From positions 310,001-374,000 of the forward strand of contig NZ_JOGR01000010.1 of the NCBI RefSeq assembly GCF_000719515.1: a stretch of DNA of 64,000 bases, given 5' to 3'. Every line of letters starts with the position of its first letter. Position 1 is the first letter of the stretch. This document shows positions 44,360 to 53,371 of this stretch, in pieces. This DNA comes from Glycomyces sp. NRRL B-16210 (GTDB lineage Bacteria > Actinomycetota > Actinomycetes > Mycobacteriales > Micromonosporaceae). Both the position numbers and the translations under genes were made by a program. Under the pieces are notes generated by a model. The model was given only the letters and a program-made list of their open reading frames with translations. It had not been told where the DNA came from and did not search any database.

Positions 44360-45811
44360 ATGCCCAGCGCACCCCTCGACCGCCGCCGGCTGTTCCAGGT
44401 CGCCGGCGCGGCCGCCGCCGTCACCGCCGCCTCGACCCTCGGCATCGCCGCCCCGGCCTCGGCCGCCCCCGGCGTGCTCTTCACCAACCCGCTCATCCAG
44501 CAGCGCGCCGACCCGCACATCGTGCGCCACACCGACGGCTACTACTACTTCACCGCCAGCGTCCCGGCCTACGACCGGATCGTCATGCGCCGCGCCACCA
44601 CCATCCAAGGACTCGCGTCGGCCCAGGAGGTCACCGTGTGGTCCAAGCACGCCTCCGGCCCCATGAGCCACCACATCTGGGCGCCGGAGATCCACTACAT
44701 CGACGGCAGGTGGTACGTCCACTTCGCCGCGGGCCGGGCCGACGACATCTGGGCCATCCGCATGTACGTCCTGGAGAACGCCGCCGCGAACCCGCTCACC
44801 GGGACCTGGACCGAGCGGGGCCGCGTGGTCACCCCCCGCGACTCGTTCTCCCTGGACGCCACCACGTTCACCAACGGGTCGACCCGGTACCTGTGCTGGG
44901 CCCAGAGCGACCCCGACCTCGGCTCGGGCACCAGCCTGTACCTCGCGGCGATGGCGAACCCCTGGACGATCACCGGCACGCCGGTGCGCATCAGCCGGCC
45001 GACCCTCTCCTGGGAGACCGTCGGCCACCGCGTGAACGAGGGCGCCGCGGTCGTCAAGCGGGGCGGGCGGATCTTCATGACCTACTCGGCCAGCGCCACC
45101 GACGCCAACTACGCGGTCGGGCTGCTCACCGCCTCCGAGGGCGCGAACCTGCTCGACCCGGCCTCGTGGGCGAAGAGCCAGCAGCCGGTGCTGCGCAGCA
45201 ACGACGCCACGAGCCAGTACGGGCCGGGGCACAACTCGTTCACCGTCTCCGAGGACGGGCAGAGCGACCTCATCGTCTACCACGCGAGGCCCTACCGGAA
45301 CATCAGCGGCGACCCGCTGTACGACCCGAACCGCCACACCAGGGTCCAGAAGGTCTACTGGAGGGCCGACGGCACGCCGGACTTCGGCATCCCGGTGGCC
45401 GACGGCCCGACCCCGTACCGCTTCGCGGCCCACGGCGCCTCGGGGGTGTTCTTGAACCACTACGACTTCCGGCTGCGGGCGAACGCGAGCCCGGCGATGC
45501 TGGCCGACTCGCAGTTCCGCATCGTGCCCGGGCTCGCCGGGTCGGGGACGGTCTCGCTGGAGTCGGCGAACTACCCCGGCCGCTACCTGCGGCACCGCGA
45601 CTTCGAGGTGTGGCTCGACGCCGCGGACGGCTCGTCCCAGTTCAACGCCGACGCGAGCTTCCACCGCCGCGCGGGTCTGGCCGACGGCGCGGGCGCCTCG
45701 TTCGAGGCGGCGAACGCCTCGGGGCGGTACCTGCGCCACCGCGACGGCCTGGCGTACGTGCAGGCCGTGACCGGCGCGGAGCACGCCGCCGCGACCTTCC
45801 GCCTCGAATAG
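44360..45811 (+). CDS. Exported GH43 glycosidase with an AbfB-like domain
   Basis: The product is 483 residues. The N-terminus LDRRRLFQVAGAAAAV is a twin-arginine signal, cut near ASA. The catalytic five-blade propeller has base D in RADPHI, a pKa-tuning D in SLDATTF and acid E in VNEGAAV, the GH43 triad. From about residue 350 the chain is an AbfB/CBM42-like beta-trefoil (YPGRYLRHRDFEVWLD, SGRYLRHRDGLAYV) that binds arabinose side chains. It likely removes arabinose or xylose from arabinoxylan outside the cell. Transport folded by Tat fits a calcium-binding propeller. Confidence 0.88.
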   Translation: MPSAPLDRRRLFQVAGAAAAVTAASTLGIAAPASAAPGVLFTNPLIQQRADPHIVRHTDGYYYFTASVPAYDRIVMRRATTIQGLASAQEVTVWSKHASGPMSHHIWAPEIHYIDGRWYVHFAAGRADDIWAIRMYVLENAAANPLTGTWTERGRVVTPRDSFSLDATTFTNGSTRYLCWAQSDPDLGSGTSLYLAAMANPWTITGTPVRISRPTLSWETVGHRVNEGAAVVKRGGRIFMTYSASATDANYAVGLLTASEGANLLDPASWAKSQQPVLRSNDATSQYGPGHNSFTVSEDGQSDLIVYHARPYRNISGDPLYDPNRHTRVQKVYWRADGTPDFGIPVADGPTPYRFAAHGASGVFLNHYDFRLRANASPAMLADSQFRIVPGLAGSGTVSLESANYPGRYLRHRDFEVWLDAADGSSQFNADASFHRRAGLADGAGASFEAANASGRYLRHRDGLAYVQAVTGAEHAAATFRLE

Positions 45812-45929
45812 CCGCCGTTCGAGCGTTCGCGGCCCGCCGGGCTATGCTGGCGGCCGCGAAGCGCCCGGCGACGCGTGCGGATCCTCCAGTGCCGCAGCGG
45901 AATCCGGGGGACGAGACGGGGAGGCGACG

Positions 45930-46616
45930 ATGGCGGTACCGGTGGTCGAGGCGCTGGTGTTCGACGTGCTGGGCACGCTGGTCGACGAGCCCGCGGGCAT
46001 CCGGGCGGCGATCGGGGAGGCGGCGCCGGACCTGGACGGCCTGGGCCTGGAGGCGCTGCTCGGGATCTGGCAGCGCCACATCGCCCACGAACAGGAGCGC
46101 ATCGTCGCCGGGGAGCGTCCCTTCACGCCCAGCGCCGCCTTGGACCGCGAGGCCGCGGTCCTCGTCGCCGAGGCCGCCGGCATCGGCGACGGTGCGGTCG
46201 AGCGGCTCGCCGGGGCGGGCCGGCGGCTGCGGCCTTGGCCCGACACGGTCGCCGGCCTGGCGCGCCTGGCCGAGCGGTTCCCGATCATCGGCCTGTCGAA
46301 CGCCGACCGCCCGACGCTGCTGCGGCTCAACGCGCACGCCGGACTGCGCTGGCACCAGGCGCTGTCGGCCGAGGAGGCCGGGACGTACAAGCCCGCGCCC
46401 GAGGTCTACCGGCTCGCGGTCGAGGCGGCCGGCGTCGCTCCCGAGCGGCTGCTCATGGTCGCCGCGCACGCGTGGGATCTCCGGGGCGCGCAGGCGGTCG
46501 GGATGCGCACCGCCTACGTCGCCCGCCCGGTCGGGGACCCTCCGGCGCCGCAGGACGGGTTCGATCTGCGCGCGGACGGCCTCGACGACCTCGCAGGGCG
46601 GCTCGAACCGTTCTGA
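45930..46616 (+). CDS. HAD-family hydrolase, haloacid dehalogenase type II-like
   Basis: The product is 228 residues. The HAD loops are FDVLGTLVDE (nucleophile Asp), LSNADRP (motif II), TYKPAPEVY (motif III Lys) and AAHAWDLRGA (motif IV Asp). The AHAWD wording is seen in L-2-haloacid dehalogenases, though phosphatase activity is equally possible. GGGGAGGCGACG precedes the ATG. A lone gene after GH43. Confidence 0.85.
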   Translation: MAVPVVEALVFDVLGTLVDEPAGIRAAIGEAAPDLDGLGLEALLGIWQRHIAHEQERIVAGERPFTPSAALDREAAVLVAEAAGIGDGAVERLAGAGRRLRPWPDTVAGLARLAERFPIIGLSNADRPTLLRLNAHAGLRWHQALSAEEAGTYKPAPEVYRLAVEAAGVAPERLLMVAAHAWDLRGAQAVGMRTAYVARPVGDPPAPQDGFDLRADGLDDLAGRLEPF

Positions 46617-46740
46617 TCGCGCGGCACCGCCGCATGAGCGCCGTTCGCACCCTAGGACGCGAGCGGATCCTCCGCGATCGTGTCGCGGCGCTCCGCCGCG
46701 AACGGCTTCACGAAAGCATCGAATTAGGGACAATGCGACC

Positions 46741-47121
46741 ATGTTGGTCGTCATTCAAGTTCTCGCGGCGCTCGCCGGGCTCGTGCACGTGTACATCTGG
46801 GTGATGGAGAGCCTCCGGTTCGCCGACCCGAAGGTCCACCGGTGGGTGTTCAAGGTCGCGAGCGCGGACGTGGGGACCGTCCGGGACTGGGCGTACAACC
46901 AGGGCTGGTACAACCTGTTCCTCGCCGTGGGCGCCCTCGCCGGCGTCGCGGTGGTGCGGTGGGCGCCGGCCGTGGGCTGGACGCTCATCGTCTTCTCCTG
47001 CACCGCGATGCTCGCCGCCGCCCTCGTGCTCATCAGCACGAACCGGGCGATGCTCGCCGCGGCACTCAAACAGGGCGTCCTGCCCGCCCTGTCCCTGGCG
47101 TTCGCCCTGACCCAACTGTGA
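46741..47121 (+). CDS. DUF1304 membrane protein
   Basis: The product is 126 residues with four membrane helices and the family text FADPKVHRWVF, WAYNQGWYNLFLA and ISTNRAMLAAALKQGVLPAL. Function unknown. No Shine-Dalgarno is clear. Confidence 0.85.
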   Translation: MLVVIQVLAALAGLVHVYIWVMESLRFADPKVHRWVFKVASADVGTVRDWAYNQGWYNLFLAVGALAGVAVVRWAPAVGWTLIVFSCTAMLAAALVLISTNRAMLAAALKQGVLPALSLAFALTQL

Positions 47122-47179
47122 CGGGCGCTGATAGGCTGGCAGCGCCAATTTCGATCCCCACCCCGGTTGGAGTCCCCCC

Positions 47180-47620
47180 ATGTACCCCGCCCCCGGCGAG
47201 ACCGTGCTCAAGCTGCGGCACAAGACCTTCTACTCGGTGCTGTACCTCGTCGCGGGGGTGCTGTTCCTCCTCAACGGCCTGATCGCCCTCATCGACGGCA
47301 GGTTCGGCTTCGGCCTGGTCCCGGGCATCCTCTTCACCGTCGGCGGCGCCATGACCTTCGGGATGCCCGCCTTCACCTACGAGTACGCGACCGGGGCCCT
47401 GCACGCGCACGCGCTGTTCGGCTACCGGGTGCGGACCTACGGCCCGCCGAAGGGCGAGCGGCTCTGGTTCGACGGCGAGAAGGTCGTGCGGCTGCGCCAG
47501 AGCGGCAACCCGCGCAAGGTCAACCTCAGGGCCTGCAACCCCGAGGACGTGCAGCGCCTCCTCCACCTGCTCGCCGCCCGGCAGCAGCACGAGCAGCAGC
47601 AACAGGCCCCGCAGCAGTAG
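47180..47620 (+). CDS. Membrane-anchored hypothetical protein with two helices
   Basis: The product is 146 residues. Two adjacent hydrophobic segments (about 14-35 and 42-62) and a charged, PH-like cytoplasmic part (YRVRTYGPPKGERLWFDGEK) are visible, ending in a Gln-rich tail (HEQQQQAPQQ). It resembles actinobacterial membrane proteins of unknown function. It directly precedes kptA (26 bases) and might be co-transcribed. Confidence 0.6.
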   Translation: MYPAPGETVLKLRHKTFYSVLYLVAGVLFLLNGLIALIDGRFGFGLVPGILFTVGGAMTFGMPAFTYEYATGALHAHALFGYRVRTYGPPKGERLWFDGEKVVRLRQSGNPRKVNLRACNPEDVQRLLHLLAARQQHEQQQQAPQQ

Positions 47621-47646
47621 GCGCGGGCGCCGCAGCGGAGTTCGCC

Positions 47647-48189
47647 GTGGACGAGCAGCGCCTCAAGAAGGTCTCGAAGTTCCTCTCGCGCCACCTGCGC
47701 CACGACCCCGGCCGGATCGGCATCACGCTCGACGCCGGCGGCTGGGTCGACGTCGAGGTCCTGCTCGCGGCGTGCGCCGCGCACGGGTTCGCCGTCGACG
47801 CCGCCGACCTGGAGCGGGTCGTGGCCGAGAACGACAAGCGCCGGTTCGCGCTGCGCGAGGGCCGGATCCGCGCCAACCAGGGCCACACGGTCGAGGTCGA
47901 CCTCGGCCTGGAGCCGCTCGACCCGCCCGCGGTCCTCTTCCACGGCACGACCGGCCGGTTCCTCGACGCGATCCGCGAAGAGGGCCTCAAGCCGATGGCG
48001 CGCCACGACGTGCACCTCTCCCCCGACCGCGAGACGGCGATCCGCGTCGGGTCCCGGCGCGGGAAGCCCGTGGTGCTCGCGATCGACGCGGCCCGCATGG
48101 CCGAGCAGGGGCTGCGGTTCCGCCGCTCCGAGAACGGCGTCTGGCTGACCGGACACGTCCCCGCCTGGGCGATCATGTTCCCCGGATGA
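47647..48189 (+). CDS. kptA: KptA, tRNA/RNA 2'-phosphotransferase
   Basis: A GTG start; the product is 180 residues. FLSRHLRHDPGRIGI is the N-terminal RNA-binding block. DKRRFALREGRIRANQGHTV and LFHGTT with DVHLSPD carry the Arg-His-Arg-Arg residues that use NAD+ to remove a 2'-phosphate and release ADP-ribose 1'',2''-cyclic phosphate. Bacteria lack the matching ligase pathway in most cases, so the natural substrate is uncertain. Confidence 0.93.
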   Translation: MDEQRLKKVSKFLSRHLRHDPGRIGITLDAGGWVDVEVLLAACAAHGFAVDAADLERVVAENDKRRFALREGRIRANQGHTVEVDLGLEPLDPPAVLFHGTTGRFLDAIREEGLKPMARHDVHLSPDRETAIRVGSRRGKPVVLAIDAARMAEQGLRFRRSENGVWLTGHVPAWAIMFPG

Positions 48190-48195
48190 GCGAAC

Positions 48196-48220
48196 GCCTC
48201 GGGCCGAAGCGGCCCGAGGC
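48196..48220. terminator. Terminator hairpin between kptA and the MFS gene
   Basis: An 11-bp perfect stem with a three-base loop (GCCTCGGGCCG/CGGCCCGAGGC), placed between convergent stops. Confidence 0.75.
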
Positions 48221-48230
48221 GCCGACCGCC

Positions 48231-49679
48231 CTAGCCGATCGCGGCCGGCACCGGCTCGGCCTCGGGCGCCTTGCGGGCCCTGATCACCGTGAACGCGACG
48301 ACCAGCGCCGCCGCCGCGAGTCCGGCCGCGACGCCGTAGCCGAGCCGGAAACCGCCCGTGAGCGCCTCGGCCCGCGACGCGCCGCCCTCCGCGAGCGCCG
48401 TCGTGCGCGCCGCGACCGCGGTGCTGATCACCGCCAGTCCGATGGCGCCGCCGACCTGCTGCGAGGTGTTGAACAGCCCCGAGGTGACCCCGGCGTCCTC
48501 GGGCGCGGCGTCGGCCATGCCGAGCGTCATGAGCGCCGGGATCGCGATGCCGAAGCCGAGCGGCGCGGTCACCATGCCCGGCAGCACGTCCGCCAGGTAG
48601 TTCCCGTCGGCGCGCATCTGGGCGAACAGGACGAAGCCCGCGACCATCACCGCGAGGCCGGTGAGCACCAGCGGGCGCGTCCCGAAGCGGGTGATGAGCC
48701 TGGGGGCCAGCGCCATCGAGACGACCGCGATCACGATCGGCGCGGGCAGGAACGCCAGGCCCGCCTCCAGCGGCGTGAAGCCGAGGACCTGCTGGAGGTA
48801 CAGGACGGTGAAGAACATGAACCCGAACGCCGCGCCGACCATCAGGGCCTGGGCCAGGTTCGCCCCGGTGACGTTGCGGGAGCGGAGGAGACGCGGCGGG
48901 ATCAGCGGCGCGGCGGCCCTGGCCTGGCGCAGCGCGAAACCGGCTAGGAGCGCGACCGCGAGGACGCCGAAGACGAGCGTGCGCGCCGAGGCCAGGCCGT
49001 ACCGGTCGGTCTCGACGAGGGTGTACACCGCGAGCATGAGACCGGCGGTCACCAGGGCCGCGCCGAGGAGGTCGACCCCGGCCCGCAGGCCCGCGCCGCG
49101 CTCGGCGGGCAGGAGCCTCCAGGCGAGCGCCCCGACGACGAGGCCCAGCGGGAGGTTCACGTAGAACACCGACTCCCAGCCGAAGGTCTCGGTGAGCACG
49201 CCGCCGACGACGCTGCCGGCCGCGCCGCCGCCGGCGGAGGCGAAGCTGTAGAGCCCGATGGCCTTCACCCGGTGCCTCGGCTCGGGGAAGATCGTGACGA
49301 TCATGCCGAGCAGCCCGGCGGCCGTGACGGCCCCGCCGACGCCCTGCACGAAGCGGGCGGCCAGCAGGAAGGCCTGGCCGTCGGCGAGCGCGGCCGCCAC
49401 CGAGGCGGCGGTGAACAGGGCGAGGCCTGCGAGGAAGACCCGTTTGCGGCCGACGAGGTCGCCGAGCCGGCCGGCGAAGAGCAGCAGGCCGCCGAAGGGG
49501 ATCACGTAGGCGTTGACGGTCCAGACCAGGTTCGCCTGGCTGAAGGCGAGGTCCTCGCGGATGGCGGGCAGGGCGATGGTGACGATGTTCTGGTCGAGGA
49601 CGATCATGACCTGGGCGGCGGACAGCGCGATCACCGCGAGCCAGCGGGATCTGAGGCTGCGGGCGGGTTCGGTGGACAT
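48231..49679 (-). CDS. MFS drug exporter, DHA2-like (14 helices)
   Basis: The product is 482 residues with about 14 hydrophobic helices. Early blocks MIVLDQNIVTIALPAIRED and GRLGDLVGRKRVFLAGL are the DHA2 family's motif D and motif A. Proton-driven export of drugs or metabolites is expected. It is divergent from an HxlR regulator across 222 bases containing a palindrome, so inducible expression is likely. Confidence 0.9.
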   Translation of the reverse strand: MSTEPARSLRSRWLAVIALSAAQVMIVLDQNIVTIALPAIREDLAFSQANLVWTVNAYVIPFGGLLLFAGRLGDLVGRKRVFLAGLALFTAASVAAALADGQAFLLAARFVQGVGGAVTAAGLLGMIVTIFPEPRHRVKAIGLYSFASAGGGAAGSVVGGVLTETFGWESVFYVNLPLGLVVGALAWRLLPAERGAGLRAGVDLLGAALVTAGLMLAVYTLVETDRYGLASARTLVFGVLAVALLAGFALRQARAAAPLIPPRLLRSRNVTGANLAQALMVGAAFGFMFFTVLYLQQVLGFTPLEAGLAFLPAPIVIAVVSMALAPRLITRFGTRPLVLTGLAVMVAGFVLFAQMRADGNYLADVLPGMVTAPLGFGIAIPALMTLGMADAAPEDAGVTSGLFNTSQQVGGAIGLAVISTAVAARTTALAEGGASRAEALTGGFRLGYGVAAGLAAAALVVAFTVIRARKAPEAEPVPAAIG

Positions 49680-49749
49680 CGGGGCTCCCTCTCGGAACGG
49701 TGATCGCCGAAGCGTTCGGGGAACGTTTTGTTCCTGAGGCCATCTTGTG

Positions 49750-49763
49750 TTCCAATTGGGGAA
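49750..49763. promoter_or_regulatory. Candidate HxlR operator
   Basis: TTCC-N6-GGAA (TTCCAATTGGGGAA) lies in the divergent gap between the MFS and HxlR genes. It is short and partial, but it is the only symmetric site noted there. Confidence 0.35.
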
Positions 49764-49901
49764 TCCGTAAGAAGGCACTTTGATGTGCCAGAGGGGACAC
49801 GGATGTTCCCGTCCAGGTCATCCGGCCCGAACCCCGAATGCGACTTGCATCACCACAGCGGCGCGCCACGGTCGTGGCGCCCGAGAGGAGGCGGCGGACC
49901 C

Positions 49902-50285
49902 ATGAGCGACGACTGCGACGAGCCCCAGTCCGACGTGCAGGCCGAGGCCTGCCCGATCGTGCAGATCATCGACCGCGTCGCGGGCAAGTGGGCGGTGTCG
50001 ATCCTGGTCGCGGCGACCAGGGGCCCGGTGCGCTACACCGAGCTGGAGCGCAGCATCCCCGGCGTCAGCCGCCGGATGCTGACCCTGACGCTGCGCAACC
50101 TCGAACGCGACGGCCTCCTCGACCGGACCGTCTACGCGACCGTCCCGCCGAAGGTCGAGTACAGCGCGACCGAGAGCGCCCGGGAGCTCTACGGGCACCT
50201 GACGGGGCTGCTCGACTGGGCCGAGCGCCACCGGCCCGACATCATCGAGGCCCGCCGGGCCTACGACGAGGCACTGGCGGCCTGA
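49902..50285 (+). CDS. HxlR-family regulator
   Basis: The product is 127 residues. Residues 17-110 form the family winged helix (CPIVQIIDRVAGKWAVSILV, then GVSRRMLTLTLRNLERDGLL); C17 sits where redox-sensing members carry a reactive Cys. Divergent from the MFS exporter, its probable target. Its stop abuts the inositol-monophosphatase stop with no gap. Confidence 0.9.
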   Translation: MSDDCDEPQSDVQAEACPIVQIIDRVAGKWAVSILVAATRGPVRYTELERSIPGVSRRMLTLTLRNLERDGLLDRTVYATVPPKVEYSATESARELYGHLTGLLDWAERHRPDIIEARRAYDEALAA

Positions 50286-51074
50286 TCAGCCGAGTTCGGC
50301 CAGGAGCGCCCGGTGGACCTGCGGGCCGGCGGCGAGCACGGACATGGCGCCCGAGCCGTAGTCGACGCCGTCGAGGTCGGTGACCAGGGCCCCGGCCTCG
50401 CGGGCGATGACGGTGCCCGCCGCGACGTCCCAGAGGTTGATGCGGTCGTGCAGGACCGCGTCCACACGGCCCGACGCGAGCCAGCACAGGTCGAGCGCGG
50501 CGGTGCCGAGCATCCTGATGCGCTGGACCTTGGGGACCAGGCGCTGGAGCAGCGCGAAGCGGCGCTGCGTGCGCCGCTCGGCGTCGGGTCCGAACGGGAA
50601 GTCCGCCAAGGCGACCACGGCCGAGGACAGCTCGGCGGGCCCGGTGGTCTTCAGCGACTGCTTGTTCAGGGCCGCGCCGTGGCCGAGGGCGGCGCTGAAG
50701 CGCTCCTCGGCCATGGGGGCCTGGACGACGCCGACCACGGGCATCCCGCTGCGCGTGAGCGCGAGCGAGATCCCGAACAGCGGGGAGCGGTGGGCGAAGT
50801 TGATCGTGCCGTCGATGGGGTCGAGCACCCATTCGTAGTGCGAGTCGGTGTCGCCGGTGCGGCCCCGCTCCTCCCCCAGCAGCGGGATACCGGGGGTCTC
50901 CTCGGCGAGGAAGGCGCGGATCTGGTCCTCGACAGCGTAGTCGAGGTCGGTGGCGAAGTCCCGGTCGCCTTTGCCGCTGATGGAGCGCTCGCGCCCGATC
51001 CCGCTGCGGACGACCGCCACCGCCGCTTCGACCGCCCGCTCGGCCGTGCCCAGGTAATCCAGCAGATCGTCCAT
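50286..51074 (-). CDS. Inositol monophosphatase-family protein
   Basis: The product is 262 residues. Metal-site motifs GEE (near 68), WVLDPIDGTINF (near 80-91) and WDVAAGTVIAREAGA (near 213) define the family, which hydrolyses inositol-1-phosphate, histidinol phosphate or 3'-phosphoadenosine phosphates. The exact substrate is not decided. It is convergent with hxlR. Confidence 0.9.
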   Translation of the reverse strand: MDDLLDYLGTAERAVEAAVAVVRSGIGRERSISGKGDRDFATDLDYAVEDQIRAFLAEETPGIPLLGEERGRTGDTDSHYEWVLDPIDGTINFAHRSPLFGISLALTRSGMPVVGVVQAPMAEERFSAALGHGAALNKQSLKTTGPAELSSAVVALADFPFGPDAERRTQRRFALLQRLVPKVQRIRMLGTAALDLCWLASGRVDAVLHDRINLWDVAAGTVIAREAGALVTDLDGVDYGSGAMSVLAAGPQVHRALLAELG

Positions 51075-51208
51075 TATTCGGTTCCTCGTCTCCGTCTAAC
51101 CCACCCGACGGACCTCATCCTAGAGGTGCAAGACCATGCGCCCCTTGGACTCCCAGTGCGATTCTCAGGACCGGTCACGGCGCGGCCCGCGCCGCGGCCG
51201 GCCGATGC

Positions 51209-53086
51209 TCAGATCCGCGGCAGCCACACCCGCATCGTGGCCGGGTCTCTGGTGGCGCGCAGGTGGAACGGCACGAGCGGTACCTCGGCCTCCTCGCCCG
51301 CGGTGTCGGCGGCGGCCGGTCCGTAGGGCCAGGCGTCGGGTCGGTCGTGCAGCCGCGCGGCGACGCGGACGCGCCCGTCGCGTTCGATCGGGGCAATCGA
51401 GGCGTCCACAGTGAGATCGGCGACATCGGCCCCGCCGGGCAGGTCGACCGACTCGGCGCACAGCACGACGGGGCCGCGTTCGACCGCGGCGCAACCGCGC
51501 ACGGCGTCCACGCGCGGGTCCGGGTGCGTCCAGCGCGCGGCGATCGGGAGATCGAGGCGGATCTCGTCGCCCGCGGCGAACGATGCGGTGACCGACGCCG
51601 CCTGTCCCGCGGGGACCTCGCGGGCCGCGCCGGAGGCGTCGGTGAGCCGCGCGCCCTCGGCCCACGGCGGGACGCGGAGGGTCAGGGTCCGCTCGCCGCC
51701 CTCGTTGGCCTCGACGCGGACGCGGACCGCGCCCTCGTCGGGGTAGGCGGTGGCGACGGTGAGCGCGAAGCGGGCCCCGTCCACCGAGGTGTCGATCGTG
51801 CAGGGCGTGTACTGGTGGATCTGGACGCCTTCGTCGTCGGAGGTGGCCACATAGGACGCGAAGGCGGCGAAGGTCCGGGCGAGGTTGGTCGGGCAGCACG
51901 AGACGTCGAACCACGGGACGCGCCGCCCTCCGGCCCTGGCGTGCGGCAGGGCCTCGTCGGCGGGCGGGTCGGCGTCGGCGGTGCGCTGGTGCAGCGGGTT
52001 GGCGTAGAAGAACGACTTCCCGTCCGGGGCGACCGCGCCCGCGAGGACGTTCCAGGCGACGCGTTCGACGGCGTCGGCGTAGGCGCTCTCGCCGGTGGCC
52101 AGCAGCAGGCGCCAGGCGGTCATGACCGCGCCGACCCCGGCGCAGGACTCGGCGTACGCGCGGTCGGGTGAGAGCGCGAAGTCCGCGCCGAAGGCCTCAT
52201 CGGCGTACTGCGAGCCCATGCCGCCGGTCAGGTGGGTGCGGCGGTGCACGGTGGCGTCCCATTGGCGCCGGACCGCTTGCAGCAGTTCGGCATCGCCAGT
52301 GTCCACCGCGACGTCGACCGCGCCCGAGGAGAGGTAGAGGGCGCGGACGGCGTGGCCGCGGAGCACCGCGGCCTCGCGCACCGGCGCGTCGTCCTGGTAG
52401 TAGTACCCGGCGTCGGCGAGCGTGCCGTGCCCGTGGCGCTCGATGAAGAGCCGCGCCTGCTCCAGGTACCGCGACTCGCCGGTGGCGCGCGCGAACTCGG
52501 CCAGCGCCGTCTCGATCTCGGCGTGGCCGCAGATCCGCTCGTCGCCGCCGGGCCCGAAGACCTCGCACACGTGGTCGGCCACGCGGCGGGCGACGGCGGT
52601 GAACCCGTCCTCGCCGCGGGTGCGCAGGCGGGCGACGGCGGCCTGGAGGAGGTGCCCGTAGCAGTACAGCTCGTGGCCCCATTCGAGGTCGGAGTAGCGC
52701 TCGCGCTGCCCGGGGTTGCCGAACATGGTGCTGAGGTAGCCGTCGGGCCGCTGGGCGGCGGCGATCCGCTCGGTGAGACGGGCGAAGCGCTCCTCCAGTT
52801 CAGGTGAGCCGCTGCGGCCGATCTCCCAGGCCATGGCCTCGGCGAGCTTGTAGATCTCCGAGTCGGAGAACTCGCGGCCGGCCCGTTCGAAGGGCGCTCC
52901 GGCGGCGGCCTTGTCGAAGTTGGCGATCCAGCCGAGCGTCTCGAGCCAGTGGAGGCAGTGCCCGATGGTGGCCTCGGCGTTGACCTCCTGCCGGGCGCCC
53001 CAGTAGCCGCCGGTGAGGCGCACCTCGTCGAGGCCCAGTGGGCGCAGCCGGCCGGTGGAGGGCAGGACGGGTGTGGACTCGCTCAT
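51209..53086 (-). CDS. GH127 beta-L-arabinofuranosidase
   Basis: The product is 625 residues with no signal peptide, hence intracellular. Residues align with the founding enzyme's active site: E297 (DEAFG), zinc ligands E313-x-C315 (AYAESC), and nucleophile pair C397-C398 (FDVSCC). The spacing of 16 between E297 and E313 equals that of E322 and E338 in HypBA1. It releases L-arabinose from beta-linked oligosaccharides made by external enzymes such as the GH43. It is divergent from a LacI regulator. Confidence 0.92.
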   Translation of the reverse strand: MSESTPVLPSTGRLRPLGLDEVRLTGGYWGARQEVNAEATIGHCLHWLETLGWIANFDKAAAGAPFERAGREFSDSEIYKLAEAMAWEIGRSGSPELEERFARLTERIAAAQRPDGYLSTMFGNPGQRERYSDLEWGHELYCYGHLLQAAVARLRTRGEDGFTAVARRVADHVCEVFGPGGDERICGHAEIETALAEFARATGESRYLEQARLFIERHGHGTLADAGYYYQDDAPVREAAVLRGHAVRALYLSSGAVDVAVDTGDAELLQAVRRQWDATVHRRTHLTGGMGSQYADEAFGADFALSPDRAYAESCAGVGAVMTAWRLLLATGESAYADAVERVAWNVLAGAVAPDGKSFFYANPLHQRTADADPPADEALPHARAGGRRVPWFDVSCCPTNLARTFAAFASYVATSDDEGVQIHQYTPCTIDTSVDGARFALTVATAYPDEGAVRVRVEANEGGERTLTLRVPPWAEGARLTDASGAAREVPAGQAASVTASFAAGDEIRLDLPIAARWTHPDPRVDAVRGCAAVERGPVVLCAESVDLPGGADVADLTVDASIAPIERDGRVRVAARLHDRPDAWPYGPAAADTAGEEAEVPLVPFHLRATRDPATMRVWLPRI

Positions 53087-53371
53087 CGTCTGGTCGCTCC
53101 TGACGTGGATCCTCGGACGGGGTGCGGCCGGGAGTCCGAAAATATCCGAAAACCTTTTCGGAACCTGTGCCGTCCACGATGCTAGGGGTCGCAAGGCCGC
53201 GCTGTCAATGCGGCGGTCACCCCGGAACCGGGCGGGGACATGGCGCTGGGGCGGTCCGGTCGAAAGCCGGTGCGGCACGGTCCGCGCCGGTCCGATAGAG
53301 TCGGGCGGTCTCCCGCCGAAACCGCCCCCAGGGCGCGATGCGCCGGGAGCTCCGGCGGAAGGAGGACGGAC
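53087..53371. promoter_or_regulatory. Divergent promoter region between GH127 and its LacI regulator
   Basis: The only structured element in 285 bases is the operator array at 53135-53162. No clear -35/-10 pair was found for either gene. Confidence 0.5.
53135..53162. promoter_or_regulatory. Operator: TCCGAAAA half site plus perfect palindrome
   Basis: TCCGAAAA-CC-TTTTCGGA (53145-53162) is a perfect 18-bp inverted repeat. An identical half site, TCCGAAAA, lies exactly 10 bp upstream (53135-53142). The array sits about 50-75 bases before the GH127 start, where a LacI-type repressor would block transcription. Confidence 0.75.
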
